Source: Enterocloster bolteae
GTDB taxonomy: Bacteria; Bacillota; Clostridia; Lachnospirales; Lachnospiraceae
Length of the DNA: 64,000 nt
Assembly (NCBI GenBank): GCA_021772025.1
Contig: JAETNT010000012.1
Span: 22,171 to 86,170 of the forward strand
Direction of reading: 5' to 3'
Shown here in pieces: positions 57,001 through 64,000 of the stretch. Position numbers and translations under genes: made by a program. The notes under the pieces are model-generated. The model was not told the origin of the DNA. It was given only the letters and a program-made list of their open reading frames with translations, and made no database searches. Positions within the stretch are counted from its first letter, which is position 1. Each line of letters opens with the position of its first letter.

Positions 57001-57397
57001 CCATAATATTCCACTGTCCATAGGGGACTATCAGGAATTGGAACGAGTACTAACCAGTGAACTGGGAAGCAGAGAAGACTATGAGCGCGAGTTTGGAGAT
57101 ACACCCTTCGGATTGTTGGTTCGGAGGATTGGGAAATTGGATCATGAAGCGGCAATGCAAGCTTTCTCTTCTTTTATCAATGATGAGTCCCTGAACCAAA
57201 AGCAAATAGCTTTTGTGAATAAGATTATCAACCACATTGAACGGAATGGATATATGGAAAATGTGGCTGAACTTACCAAACCTCCATTTGATAAACCCAT
57301 CAGTTTTGTTAAACTATTTGACGGGAAGACCCGGGCCGCTTTAATGGAAATAATCAATCGGGTTCGGGAAAATGCGGTTCAGATTGCAGTATCGTAG
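54020..57397 (+). CDS. hsdR: Type I restriction endonuclease subunit with N-terminal DUF4145
   Basis: 1125 residues. DUF4145 (about 25-115) and a coiled coil (about 145-195) precede the nuclease module with GYCDYVLFGKDGLPLAVIEAK (catalytic D..ExK, ending near residue 262). SF2 helicase motifs follow: ATGTGKTRTA (Walker A, residue about 373), IIDESHRS (motif II, about 473), GLTATP (III), MIGRGTRL (VI). A helical EcoEI-type C-terminus ends the protein. It translocates DNA and cuts when unmethylated sites are met. GGAAGAG precedes the start. The reading frame is intact, unlike its upstream neighbour. Confidence 0.95.
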   Translation: MPNFQFLESQKEYKLFSPACMEAEKIYASAPAMCAVGCRKALELAVKWVYSADKTMKMPYKDNLQSLIHEPTFRFAVDYNTWGKLPFIIKLGNLAVHTERSVQQSDALASLRGLFEFIQWIDYCYGADYEERAFDESRIPTEKVVVDTKKVREQEGLLEEKEAEIEALRRQIEQMAVQYTAEKVQHQQERNFQPEDLSEFNTRKTYIDVDLKQTGWKFTGADADVQEEYPVKDMAGVAGQTGYCDYVLFGKDGLPLAVIEAKRTSKDPNIGRKQAVLYADCLERKFGRRPMMFTTNGFETYFWDDQSSPQRKVSEIFSKEALQKLMNRRSERMDLMSIPINDKITDRYYQKEAIRAVCGQIEQGFRKHLLVMATGTGKTRTASSLADVLSRGKWVTNILFLADRTALVKQAKDDFKNYLPDMSLCNLCSNKDDRNARIVFSTYPTILNAIDDTKSKDGRQLFTPTHFDLIIIDESHRSIFKKYRAIFEYFDALMVGLTATPKTDVDRNTYDFFEMEHGVPTYAYDYETAVYQDHVLVPYYNYEVKTKFLEEGITYEELSDEDKERYEDDFIEDGSIPEFIPSEKLNKFVFNETTVDIVLQDLMERGIHVAGGDRLGKTIIFAQNKRHAEFILERFNKLYPQYHGTFAQRVICDDAYAQTVIDDFKQPEKEPHIAVSVDMMDTGIDVPQAVNLVFFKKVRSKAKFWQMIGRGTRLCKGLACMDQIDGEYTDKRRFLIFDYCGNFEYFREHKEGYEAREVKSLSENIFGKKIKIAMALQESAFSGEDYQIWRNEIVDICHKQVMDLNIDLIAVKLRMQYVDKYKKREAFVSLGEGDKGELLTQIGPLIRSGETDEFAKRFDNFMYGLILAHMEQMPAFKHAKKQLCDTASLLERKANIPQVKEKLPVIQEIHTDVFWDANDILLFEKVRKELRELIKFLDEDDGMQRPIITKLTDPITHQQEGVLLDAAYDFEDYRGKVNRYVNEHGNTLAIHKLTHNIPLSIGDYQELERVLTSELGSREDYEREFGDTPFGLLVRRIGKLDHEAAMQAFSSFINDESLNQKQIAFVNKIINHIERNGYMENVAELTKPPFDKPISFVKLFDGKTRAALMEIINRVRENAVQIAVS

Positions 57398-57468
57398 GCA
57401 GTAAAATAGACATAAAGGGACTGACAAAGATTAAAATTAAAATGTAAATTGCAGAAAGGGAATAGCCT

Positions 57469-57922
57469 ATGGATACACATGAGAGAATAACTACAATATT
57501 AGTAGATACATGTGCTTTTCAAGAAGCAAATAGTGATTTTATAGGAATCAATTCCATGCTGCTACCCTCGTTTTTTTCAGCAGTTTGTGAAAAAGGGGTG
57601 CTTTTGCTGACGCATCCAATTCTTGAGAGAGAAGTAGAAAAACATATTGGGGACTCGGGCTTATATAAAGATTACCAGAATCGGGTTTTACAACTGAATA
57701 AGTGCAGAGATGTTCTGAAACATGGGAATTGCGGCGATGAAAGCTTGTGAAATAGGGATTACATTTGATTTTGACGATCCGGAACACTCTGCACAGATAG
57801 ATAGTTTTAAGCTCAATAACAGGGGAAATATATACATTGTTCCTAAAGATGTAACCATGACTCCGATATACGAGGATGAGGACGAAAGGGCGCTTAGGTT
57901 TTTGCGTAAGGATTTGAAGTAA
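57469..57922 (+). pseudogene. PIN-like nuclease remnant in two frames
   Basis: 57469-57750 encodes 93 residues with ILVDTCAFQEANSDF (candidate catalytic Asp) and ILEREVEKHIGDSG, as in DUF4935-type PIN nucleases, but stops early. Near 57722-57745 the +1 frame takes over (ACEIGITFDFDDPEH and further to LRKDLK, stop 57922). Whole DUF4935 proteins are much longer, so an internal deletion plus frameshift is likely. It follows hsdR by 71 bases and AT-richness resembles the island. The second part has no recognised motif. Confidence 0.5.
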
Positions 57923-57935
57923 AGATGCCGGAAAA

Positions 57936-57969
57936 ATGGCTGAAAGCAAATAGAACTGCTTTCAGCCAT
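57936..57969 (-). terminator. Terminator of the histidine kinase gene
   Basis: ATGGCTGAAAGCA (57936-57948) pairs perfectly with TGCTTTCAGCCAT (57957-57969). The A-run at 57932-57936 supplies the T-tract when read on the minus strand. Confidence 0.82.
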
Positions 57970-58002
57970 CTGAGCTTTGGGTAGTGCCTATATCTTATCC
58001 CC

Positions 58003-60597
58003 CTACTGCTCCCTGCAGGACCTTAACCGGCTCATAACCCTGAACATCTTTTTAATATCCACCGGCTTTGCTAAATGCTCATTCATTCCGGCGTCCTTTG
58101 CCATTGCCACGTCCTCTTCAAATGCGTTGGCCGACAGTGCTATGATGGGCACGGCTTCAGCGTCTGGCCGGTCCAGGCCGCGGATTACACGAGTGGCCTC
58201 GTATCCGCTCATAACCGGCATCATTAAGTCCATAAGCACACAGTCAAAGGTTCCTGGCTCGGATGCCGCAAATGCTTCCACGGCAGCTTTTCCGTCGTTT
58301 GCAGTGACGACCTGCGCGCCTGCCTCCGTAAGCATGAACTCTACGATTTCACAGTTGATCTCATTGTCCTCCACCAAAAGGACTCGCATCCCGGCAATAT
58401 TATGCTGTACATTTCGTTCCAGATCTACAGGTCTTGTACTCCACGCGCCATCGACCTGCAAAGGCAGAGTAATTTGAAATATGCTCCCTTTGCCGATCTG
58501 GCTGTCTACCTCAATCCTTCCCGCCATCTGGTCTACCAGCTGCTTTACGATGGACATGCCAAGACCGACACCGTTATAGTGGGTTCTTGCATCTTGATGC
58601 TCTTGGGTAAATGGCTCAAAAATATGTTTTTTAAAATCCTCCCCGATGCCAATCCCGGTATCTTCCACCACAAACCGGTAGTTTGCAGCCCCGCCCTGAA
58701 AGGAGATTTCCTCTGCCTGAACAAATACGGAACCGTTGGGACGGTTATATTTAAGAGCATTGTCGATGGTATTCATCAGAATTTGCTTCAAATACAGCGG
58801 ATTTCCGATCAGCTTACTATGCTGTAAATCTACCTTTTCCAGCACCAGCCGGATTCCCTTTTCCTCAGCTTGGGCGGATAAGATGGTAACACAGTCTTCC
58901 AAGGTATCATGAAGATCAAAGGGTTCCGTTACCACCGCCGGCCTTCCGCTTTCCAGTTTGCTAACCTGAAGAACATCGTTAACCAGGGACAGCAGATGCT
59001 CTGTCGATATACGGATTTTTTTCCGGCACTCCCTCTGACGTTCCGGATCGTCTGGACTTTTCTCTATGATAGCCAACATTCCCAGGATCCCGTTAATGGG
59101 AGTACGGAGATCGTGGGACATATGGGAAATAAATTCACTTTTTGCCGAATTTGCCCGTCTAACCTTCTCCAGAAGTTCCATAATGACTTGCTCTTGTTTT
59201 TTCCGGGTCACCATGGTCTCCGTGATGTCCTGATGGTATCCATTGAGACAGACGCCTGGCTTCTTAAATGTTTTATCCAACACACCGCCGCAGCGGACAT
59301 AAATTTTTCCAAGCTCCGGATGATTCCAGGGGTAATTTACTTCGGAACGTCCGGCGTCTAATATTTCCTGCACTGCTTCCTGCACCATCTCCACATAGTC
59401 TGGCTCAATATTTTTAAACCAGTGCCGGTAACACTCCTCCGGCTCGATTTCATCTGGCACGCCCAGAAGAATTCTCATGGTACGATCCGCATACATTCGG
59501 GGTTGGCAGCCCTCCTCCAGTTCAATAGTCCAGATGCCGGTTCTGGCTCCCTCCAGAATGTCCTCCAAACTTTGCCGCGCTTCCAGCTTGTACTTCTCTT
59601 CTTGCTCCACCACAGCATTGACATCTCTCTGGGCAAAAATCGCGCAATTTTCTTTCTCTGTCTTCTCTGTGGCGGAAAAATGAATCTCCAGGTATTTCAG
59701 TCCATAAGAACCATCTTTCACTTGGTACCGGACATAGAACTTCTTCTTTGTCTTGAGTTGGGCCAGTACATAGTCTTTTTTCGTCAGAGCACGGAGCCGT
59801 TCCTGATCTCGGGGAACCACATGCTGAGAAATATAATGTTCCATAGCTGCCTGATAACCGTCCTTAAAATTGGCAGCCCAATCCATACCCATAGGTTTGC
59901 TGTCCCGGTAGATCTCGCATTGGCCTGTGTCAAAGTTCACCTGATAGATGCCCACATAGTCTACACTGAGGGCATGAAGAACATTATAGCTCCTTTTTTG
60001 AAGCTCACGGACCAAGTTGCGCCGTTTCAGGGAGGATACGATAAAGTATGCCGCAGTCTGGAGCATATTAAATGTGTATTCCAGCGATTTTACAGGCGGA
60101 TTGTCCACGCCGTAGAAGCCGACAAGCTTTTTGCCGTCATAAAGGGGAACCACAACAAGAGAATGGATATTCTGCCGCTTTAGATTGTCATACTGAAGAG
60201 GGTCAGTCTCCCGGATTTCTTCAAGATTTTCAATGACAATATGTTTGCCGATGGTGAAATTCCGATACCAGCTGGCGCATACTTCAGGAGGAACATTTTG
60301 GAGATTCTCCTTTTCCGGCTCTACCCCATCAGCCACCCATTCATAGGTGTTGTCATCGCCGCCGGACTCGTTCTGCTCAAATATATAGGTCCGTTCCCCG
60401 TTCAGTGCTTTTCCCAGGTGTTCCAGCAGCACCTCCAGAGACTGATCCGGGGTTTCCACCAGAAGGGCAGCACGAAGGCCCTCGTTGATAACAGCCTCCA
60501 GATTCTGAACGCTCTGCATACCGCTGTTCTGCTCGCAGCCTTCGCTGGCTGGCATTTCTTCGCCAGTTCGTTGAAAAAGCTCTTTTGAATAATCCAT
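58003..60597 (-). CDS. Hybrid sensor histidine kinase/response regulator (GAF-PAS-HK-REC)
   Basis: 864 residues. Order: a GAF-like domain (about 30-190), PAS/PAC repeats (to about 470), HisKA with SHDLRTPINGILGM (phospho-acceptor His495), HATPase (VEDTGIGIGEDFKKHIFEPF; GVGLGMSIVKQLV), and a receiver domain with VLLVEDNEINCEIVE and the acceptor Asp in CVLMDLMMPVMSGYEA. No membrane segment, so it senses a cytoplasmic signal. The start at 60597 is chosen for GGAGG 9 bases upstream; ATG 60612 has none. No output regulator lies next to it, so phosphotransfer goes elsewhere. Confidence 0.93.
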   Translation of the reverse strand: MDYSKELFQRTGEEMPASEGCEQNSGMQSVQNLEAVINEGLRAALLVETPDQSLEVLLEHLGKALNGERTYIFEQNESGGDDNTYEWVADGVEPEKENLQNVPPEVCASWYRNFTIGKHIVIENLEEIRETDPLQYDNLKRQNIHSLVVVPLYDGKKLVGFYGVDNPPVKSLEYTFNMLQTAAYFIVSSLKRRNLVRELQKRSYNVLHALSVDYVGIYQVNFDTGQCEIYRDSKPMGMDWAANFKDGYQAAMEHYISQHVVPRDQERLRALTKKDYVLAQLKTKKKFYVRYQVKDGSYGLKYLEIHFSATEKTEKENCAIFAQRDVNAVVEQEEKYKLEARQSLEDILEGARTGIWTIELEEGCQPRMYADRTMRILLGVPDEIEPEECYRHWFKNIEPDYVEMVQEAVQEILDAGRSEVNYPWNHPELGKIYVRCGGVLDKTFKKPGVCLNGYHQDITETMVTRKKQEQVIMELLEKVRRANSAKSEFISHMSHDLRTPINGILGMLAIIEKSPDDPERQRECRKKIRISTEHLLSLVNDVLQVSKLESGRPAVVTEPFDLHDTLEDCVTILSAQAEEKGIRLVLEKVDLQHSKLIGNPLYLKQILMNTIDNALKYNRPNGSVFVQAEEISFQGGAANYRFVVEDTGIGIGEDFKKHIFEPFTQEHQDARTHYNGVGLGMSIVKQLVDQMAGRIEVDSQIGKGSIFQITLPLQVDGAWSTRPVDLERNVQHNIAGMRVLLVEDNEINCEIVEFMLTEAGAQVVTANDGKAAVEAFAASEPGTFDCVLMDLMMPVMSGYEATRVIRGLDRPDAEAVPIIALSANAFEEDVAMAKDAGMNEHLAKPVDIKKMFRVMSRLRSCREQ

Positions 60598-60720
60598 ACG
60601 CCTGCCCTCCATATAACCCGTTTTTCGGCCATAGTCGTTGTACCCATGAATTATTTTGGTACAGTTCTATTTTGTTCTATGCAATCTCAATAGCTTCACC
60701 GAAAAAACAGCTCCCGTGTC

Positions 60721-60750
60721 ATAATACCATATGCTCCCCGATCACGTCAA
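60721..60750 (-). promoter_or_regulatory. Candidate promoter of the histidine kinase gene
   Basis: On the minus strand TTGACG (60750-60745), 18-base spacer, TATTAT (60726-60721), about 125 bases before the start codon. Confidence 0.55.
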
Positions 60751-60829
60751 TATAATGGGCGATCCAAGATGCGGCCAAAGAATAAGGACAAAATCAATTC
60801 CAATATAAAAAACCTGTGGCAATTTCTGT

Positions 60830-60910
60830 AAAGTTTTAGTACAATTTTAAGTAGGCTTCTTTAGGGGGCTCATAACTTTTGAAAAATAAAAGTTTTGTAC
60901 AATTTTACAG
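60830..60910 (+). repeat. Imperfect direct repeat upstream of the Na/Pi transporter gene
   Basis: AAAGTTTTAGTACAATTTTA (60830-60849) and AAAGTTTTGTACAATTTTAC (60889-60908) differ by one base insertion and are 59 bases apart. Each contains TACAAT, usable as a -10, and the second ends at the ribosome site GGTGAGG. The rest of the 308-base divergent gap (60613-60920) shows nothing else beyond the kinase promoter. Confidence 0.5.
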
Positions 60911-60920
60911 GTGAGGAATT

Positions 60921-62741
60921 ATGAAAGTTTTTAATGTGATAACTCTTTTTGGCGGGCTGGCCATGTTCCTTTACGGGATGCGCCTGATGGGGGACGGCTT
61001 AAAGGCTAGTTCCTCCGGCACACTGAAAAAGGCTATGGAGCGGATTACCGGTACTCCGTTTAAGGCATTTCTTTTGGGACTGGCAGTGACTGCCATAATC
61101 CAGTCTTCAACAGCTACAATCGTTCTTACTTCAGGACTTGTAGGCGCGGGGATTATTTCCCTGCATCAGTCTCTGGGAATCATTATCGGTGCAAACGTAG
61201 GCACCACGGTTACTGGACAGATCATCCGCCTTTTGGATTTAAACTCATCCGGAACCTGGTTTTTACAGTTTTTGAAACCATCAACCCTGGCGCCTTTGGC
61301 CCTGATCATTGGTATCATCATTATTATGGGGTTGAAATCCAGTGACTTAAGCAAGGTGGGGCAAATCATTATCGGATTTGGAATCTTGTTTTCAGGGCTT
61401 ATGAATATGACAGATGCTGTGGAGGTTCTTTCTGACAGCGGAATTGTAGAACAGCTTTTTTCCAGGCTGGGCAATAATCCTTTTCTGGGCTATCTGTCTG
61501 GAGCGGCAGTTGCTTTTGTGCTGCAAAGCTCTTCCGCTGCTATCGGTATTCTGCAAGCATTTTCTACATCCGGCCAGTTAACCTTTGGGGAAATTTATGC
61601 AGTATTGGTGGGAGTCTACCTGGGTGACTGCGTAACCACAGCGATTGTCTGCAACATAGGCGCTAAGCCAGAGGCAAAAAGGGTTGGCATCGTAAATATT
61701 TTATTTAACATAAGTAAGTCCGTTTTGATTTTGGCTGTGGTTGCTATTTTACATAAGGCAGGATTTCTGGAGGGGATCTGGAACAAAGCTATTCATTCCG
61801 GAGGCATTGCCAATGCCAATACCATCTTTAATTTGTCCTGTGCGGTTCTTTTGCTTCCATGTGTGGGAATTTATGAGAATATCAGCCATCGCCTTGTGAA
61901 GGACGAGCCTGTGGCCGCAGGAAAATATGATGAGATGCTGGATGCTTTAAATCCTGTATTTATCAGTACACCTGCAATGGCATTTGGACGCTGCTATGAC
62001 ATCCTTTTGGTCATGTGTCAGCTTGCCAGGACTAACATCAGACGCGGATTTGGCCTGTTTACCCAGTATGAGTCCGGGGTAATGGCACAGATGGAAGAGG
62101 ACGAAGATTATATTGACAACATGGCGGATCATGTGAGCAACTATCTGGTTCAGATCTCTGCAACCATCACTTCCCACTATCATGTTGAGATTATGAATTA
62201 CTATTTCTCTGCCATTACGGAATTTGAGCGTTTGGGTGATCATGCTCTGAATATTGCCGAGATTGCCATAGAACTTCATGAAAAGGACATCTCTTTTTCA
62301 AAGGATGCTTTATCGGAACTGGCTGTGCTGTGGAATCTGCTGGATACGATTTTAAATCATACCAGCGAGGCATTTAAAAAGCAAAACCTGGTAGAGGCGA
62401 GACGGATTGAACCTTTGGAGCAGGTTGTGGACGATATGGTGGATATGTTAAAACAACATCACCTGGAACGGCTTCGCAGCGGAATTTGTGAGATCCTTAA
62501 CGGATCGGGATTTTTTAATCTGCTCTCAGAGGCGGAGAGGATTTCCGATGTCTGCTCCAATGTGGGCGTTGCCACAGTAGCAAGGGCAATGCCGGAAATA
62601 AAACATCAGGTTCATAACTATATTTCTATGCTGCATTCCGGAAGGGATGAAGAATTTAATCATGTATACCAGACGGCTCATGACGAGTACTTTGGCCGGC
62701 TGTCAAAGCTATATAAGGAGAATGTCAATGAAAAAATATAA
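60921..62741 (+). CDS. Na/Pi cotransporter family protein with PhoU-like domain
   Basis: 606 residues. The two inverted QSS-type repeats of the family are visible: AVTAIIQSSTATIVLTSG (about 58-75) and AAVAFVLQSSSAAIGILQAF (about 195-214), with GANVGTTVTGQ. The last 230 residues are helical and PhoU-like (EFERLGDHALNIAEIAIEL). It should import phosphate with sodium, or export it, and the PhoU-like part may regulate this. GTGAGGA precedes ATG 60921. The downstream HAD gene overlaps it by 14 bases. Confidence 0.92.
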   Translation: MKVFNVITLFGGLAMFLYGMRLMGDGLKASSSGTLKKAMERITGTPFKAFLLGLAVTAIIQSSTATIVLTSGLVGAGIISLHQSLGIIIGANVGTTVTGQIIRLLDLNSSGTWFLQFLKPSTLAPLALIIGIIIIMGLKSSDLSKVGQIIIGFGILFSGLMNMTDAVEVLSDSGIVEQLFSRLGNNPFLGYLSGAAVAFVLQSSSAAIGILQAFSTSGQLTFGEIYAVLVGVYLGDCVTTAIVCNIGAKPEAKRVGIVNILFNISKSVLILAVVAILHKAGFLEGIWNKAIHSGGIANANTIFNLSCAVLLLPCVGIYENISHRLVKDEPVAAGKYDEMLDALNPVFISTPAMAFGRCYDILLVMCQLARTNIRRGFGLFTQYESGVMAQMEEDEDYIDNMADHVSNYLVQISATITSHYHVEIMNYYFSAITEFERLGDHALNIAEIAIELHEKDISFSKDALSELAVLWNLLDTILNHTSEAFKKQNLVEARRIEPLEQVVDDMVDMLKQHHLERLRSGICEILNGSGFFNLLSEAERISDVCSNVGVATVARAMPEIKHQVHNYISMLHSGRDEEFNHVYQTAHDEYFGRLSKLYKENVNEKI

Positions 62742-63366
62742 GGCAGTCATTTATGATATTGACGGTACTATTTTAAACACATTGAATATGAATATGTATC
62801 CGCTGATCCAAATAATCAAGGAAGAAACAGGAGAGGACTGGAGCTTTGAACGGGTATTGAAATTTGCTGCTTATCCGGGAATGAAAGTTATGGAAGAACT
62901 GCAATTTAAAGATAAAGAAGCCGTATATGCCAGATGGGTTAAATATGTAAATGAATACGAAGAAGGAGCTGCTCTTTATGAGGGAATAGAAAATGTATTG
63001 AAACAATTTCATTCTGCAAATATAACTCAGGCAGTTGTATCAGCTAAAACCAGGGAACAATATGAGATAGATGTTGTGTCTAAAGGAATTGATCAATATA
63101 TGTCTGCGGAAATCCTCGCCGATGACACAAAAAAGCATAAACCTTCTCCGGAACCGTTGCTGGAATGCATTAAGAGATTAAATCTTAAGGCGGATGACGT
63201 AATTTATATTGGGGATGCGCTTTCTGATTATGAAGCGTCAAAAAATGCACAAATAGATTTTGGATATGCAAAGTGGGGGAGCACTTCAAGTGCCGGAATT
63301 ATTTCTCCGGAATATAGTTTTGAAAAGCCTTGTGATTTATTAAAACTTATGAATCAAGGCTGTTAA
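62728..63366 (+). CDS. HAD-superfamily hydrolase (phosphoglycolate phosphatase-like)
   Basis: 212 residues. Motif I is VIYDIDGTILNT (nucleophile Asp near residue 10), motif II VSAKTREQ, motif III Lys in KKHKPSPEPL, motif IV YIGDALSDYEASKNA. A helical C1 cap sits between, as in Gph/PgmB-like enzymes. ATG 62728 follows AAGGAG and overlaps the transporter gene by 14 bases, so the two are coupled. The link to phosphate transport is suggestive; the substrate is unknown. Confidence 0.88.
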   Translation: MKKYKAVIYDIDGTILNTLNMNMYPLIQIIKEETGEDWSFERVLKFAAYPGMKVMEELQFKDKEAVYARWVKYVNEYEEGAALYEGIENVLKQFHSANITQAVVSAKTREQYEIDVVSKGIDQYMSAEILADDTKKHKPSPEPLLECIKRLNLKADDVIYIGDALSDYEASKNAQIDFGYAKWGSTSSAGIISPEYSFEKPCDLLKLMNQGC

Positions 63367-63502
63367 GAGGATGCTCCGCTTCAATGGGCTTTATGCTCCA
63401 ACAGCCTGTTTTATGGGAAAATCCCCTTCCCGATTAAAGATATGAGACAAAAAATATTATTCGGTCATATCCTATATTAAAATTAAATTGGGAAATTCAG
63501 AT

Positions 63503-63952
63503 ATGATGTTTCGCTATCCGAACAATTTTAATTTCTATAATGATAATTTCAATGACTGCTGCGACAATAACAGCTGCCAGGGGGCGCAGGGCCCCAGAGG
63601 ATGCCCTGGTGCTGTAGGTCCCATGGGACCTATGGGACCAATGGGAGTGCCAGGGCTTATGGGGCCTGCAGGTGAGCAGGGCCCTATAGGGCCGCAAGGT
63701 CCTCAGGGGGTAATAGGCCCTACAGGGGCTACGGAGCCATACATTTATGCAAAACCATTTCAAACCCGCATAGTTAGGGGATTTTCTGCGAATCAAAATA
63801 TTACGGAAATCTTTATAATCATACACACTCCCCATAACAGGCGGGTTGGAGAAGCTAATTTTAGCAAAGATAACTACATAAAGTGCCGTTTTCAGGTTCT
63901 ATCTATTTTAAAGGTGTTGCTTTCAGGCAGCACCTTTTGCTTTGCCTGTTAA
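63503..63952 (+). CDS. Short collagen-like repeat protein, probably truncated
   Basis: 149 residues from ATG 63503 (TTG 63488 is also possible; no clear ribosome site before either). An Asn/Phe-rich start and [11 protein letters not shown] lead into about 16 Gly-X-Y triplets ([27 protein letters not shown]). The usual BclA-type C-terminal trimer domain is missing; after GPTGATEP the sequence turns to unrelated, low-complexity residues and finally reads through a terminator hairpin. Collagen-like proteins of this kind coat spores or cell surfaces. Likely a 3'-truncated pseudogene. Confidence 0.65.
   Translation: MMFRYPNNFNFYNDNFNDCCDNNSCQGAQGPRGCPGAVGPMGPMGPMGVPGLMGPAGEQGPIGPQGPQGVIGPTGATEPYIYAKPFQTRIVRGFSANQNITEIFIIIHTPHNRRVGEANFSKDNYIKCRFQVLSILKVLLSGSTFCFAC
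63910..63942 (+). terminator. Terminator within the collagen-like ORF end
   Basis: AAAGGTGTTGC (63910-63920) pairs with GCAGCACCTTT (63927-63937, one wobble), followed by TTGCTTTG. Its overlap with the reading frame supports loss of the original stop. Confidence 0.7.
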
Positions 63953-63992
63953 CAGAGTTTAATGAGGAAACAGAATTAGGAGATGATTGGAA

Positions 63993-64000
63993 ATGAGTAT
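63993..64000 (+). CDS. Possible start of next gene, cut by the window
   Basis: ATGAGTAT at the very end is preceded by AGGAG (63978-63982) with a 10-base gap. Nothing more can be said. Confidence 0.3.

Noticed and set aside
54848..60588. Long antisense frames opposite hsdR and the histidine kinase (up to 257 codons)
   Set aside because: Both sense genes carry full domain sets; the antisense products show no recognisable motif and no ribosome sites.
63497..63835. Minus-strand frame over the collagen-like gene as a transposase fragment
   Set aside because: Most of it is the antisense of the Gly-X-Y repeats and no transposase motif is visible.
1..64000. tRNA, rRNA or CRISPR loci
   Set aside because: No cloverleaf T-loop signature, rRNA-like conserved stretch or regularly spaced repeat was noticed on either strand; a tRNAscan and CRISPR search would settle this.

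Overview
The window looks like a chromosomal segment of a spore-forming, low-to-moderate GC Clostridium relative, most likely a Lachnospiraceae gut anaerobe. The evidence is the gene set: a two-domain 2-hydroxyacyl-CoA dehydratase activase, KH/HD RNase Y, a SpoIIM-like protein next to a NudF-like Nudix gene, a YerC-type TrpR relative, a DUF1836 protein, LexA-box-controlled recA, CUT1 sugar ABC transporters and strong AGGAGG ribosome sites. No rRNA, tRNA, CRISPR array or complete insertion sequence was seen. All family names come from reading protein sequences; no database search was run.

1-8.1 kb: the activase (minus strand, cut by the left edge), then corA, a rhomboid-like zinc-ribbon membrane protein and pyruvate kinase behind a perfect consensus promoter, then a diaminopimelate decarboxylase homologue. 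8.1-18.8 kb: a sugar catabolic locus. A Zn-dehydrogenase and a ROK repressor diverge around two near-identical palindromes, followed by an operon of FAD oxidoreductase, DUF624 protein, ABC binding protein, two permeases, esterase and sulfatase, consistent with use of a sulfated and possibly acylated sugar. 18.8-25.6 kb: subtilase, SOS-controlled recA-recX, rny, proC, nudF-like and spoIIM-like.

25.6-33.3 kb: a probable small regulon. A cysteine desulfidase-family gene, a GntR/FCD regulator and an operon (URO-D/MtaA-like protein, CUT1 ABC transporter, M24 peptidase) share a 17-bp palindrome just downstream of their promoters. 33.5-44.7 kb: mostly housekeeping: a tandem-3D protein, an orphan NMT1-type binding lipoprotein, an aconitase-family hydratase, a Cof-type HAD phosphatase, YerC, DUF1836, pcrA behind a hairpin-rich leader, a small acidic membrane protein and rlmD.

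44.7-57.9 kb is the accessory region. The C-terminal extension of rlmD appears split by about 1.8 kb of AT-rich DNA holding a broken nSTAND-type NTPase. Then come small stress or hydrolase genes mixed with gene debris (RhuM, XRE plus PBECR3-like nuclease, PIN), a 59-bp tandem duplication at a mutT-like start, and a type I restriction-modification operon (hsdM, hsdS, a doubly frameshifted membrane gene, hsdR). It reads as a turnover site for defence and toxin genes. Several lesions are 1-nt losses in A-runs, so sequencing error must be excluded before calling decay.

57.9-64 kb: a hybrid histidine kinase, a Na/Pi cotransporter with an overlapping HAD hydrolase, and a short collagen-repeat gene that looks truncated.
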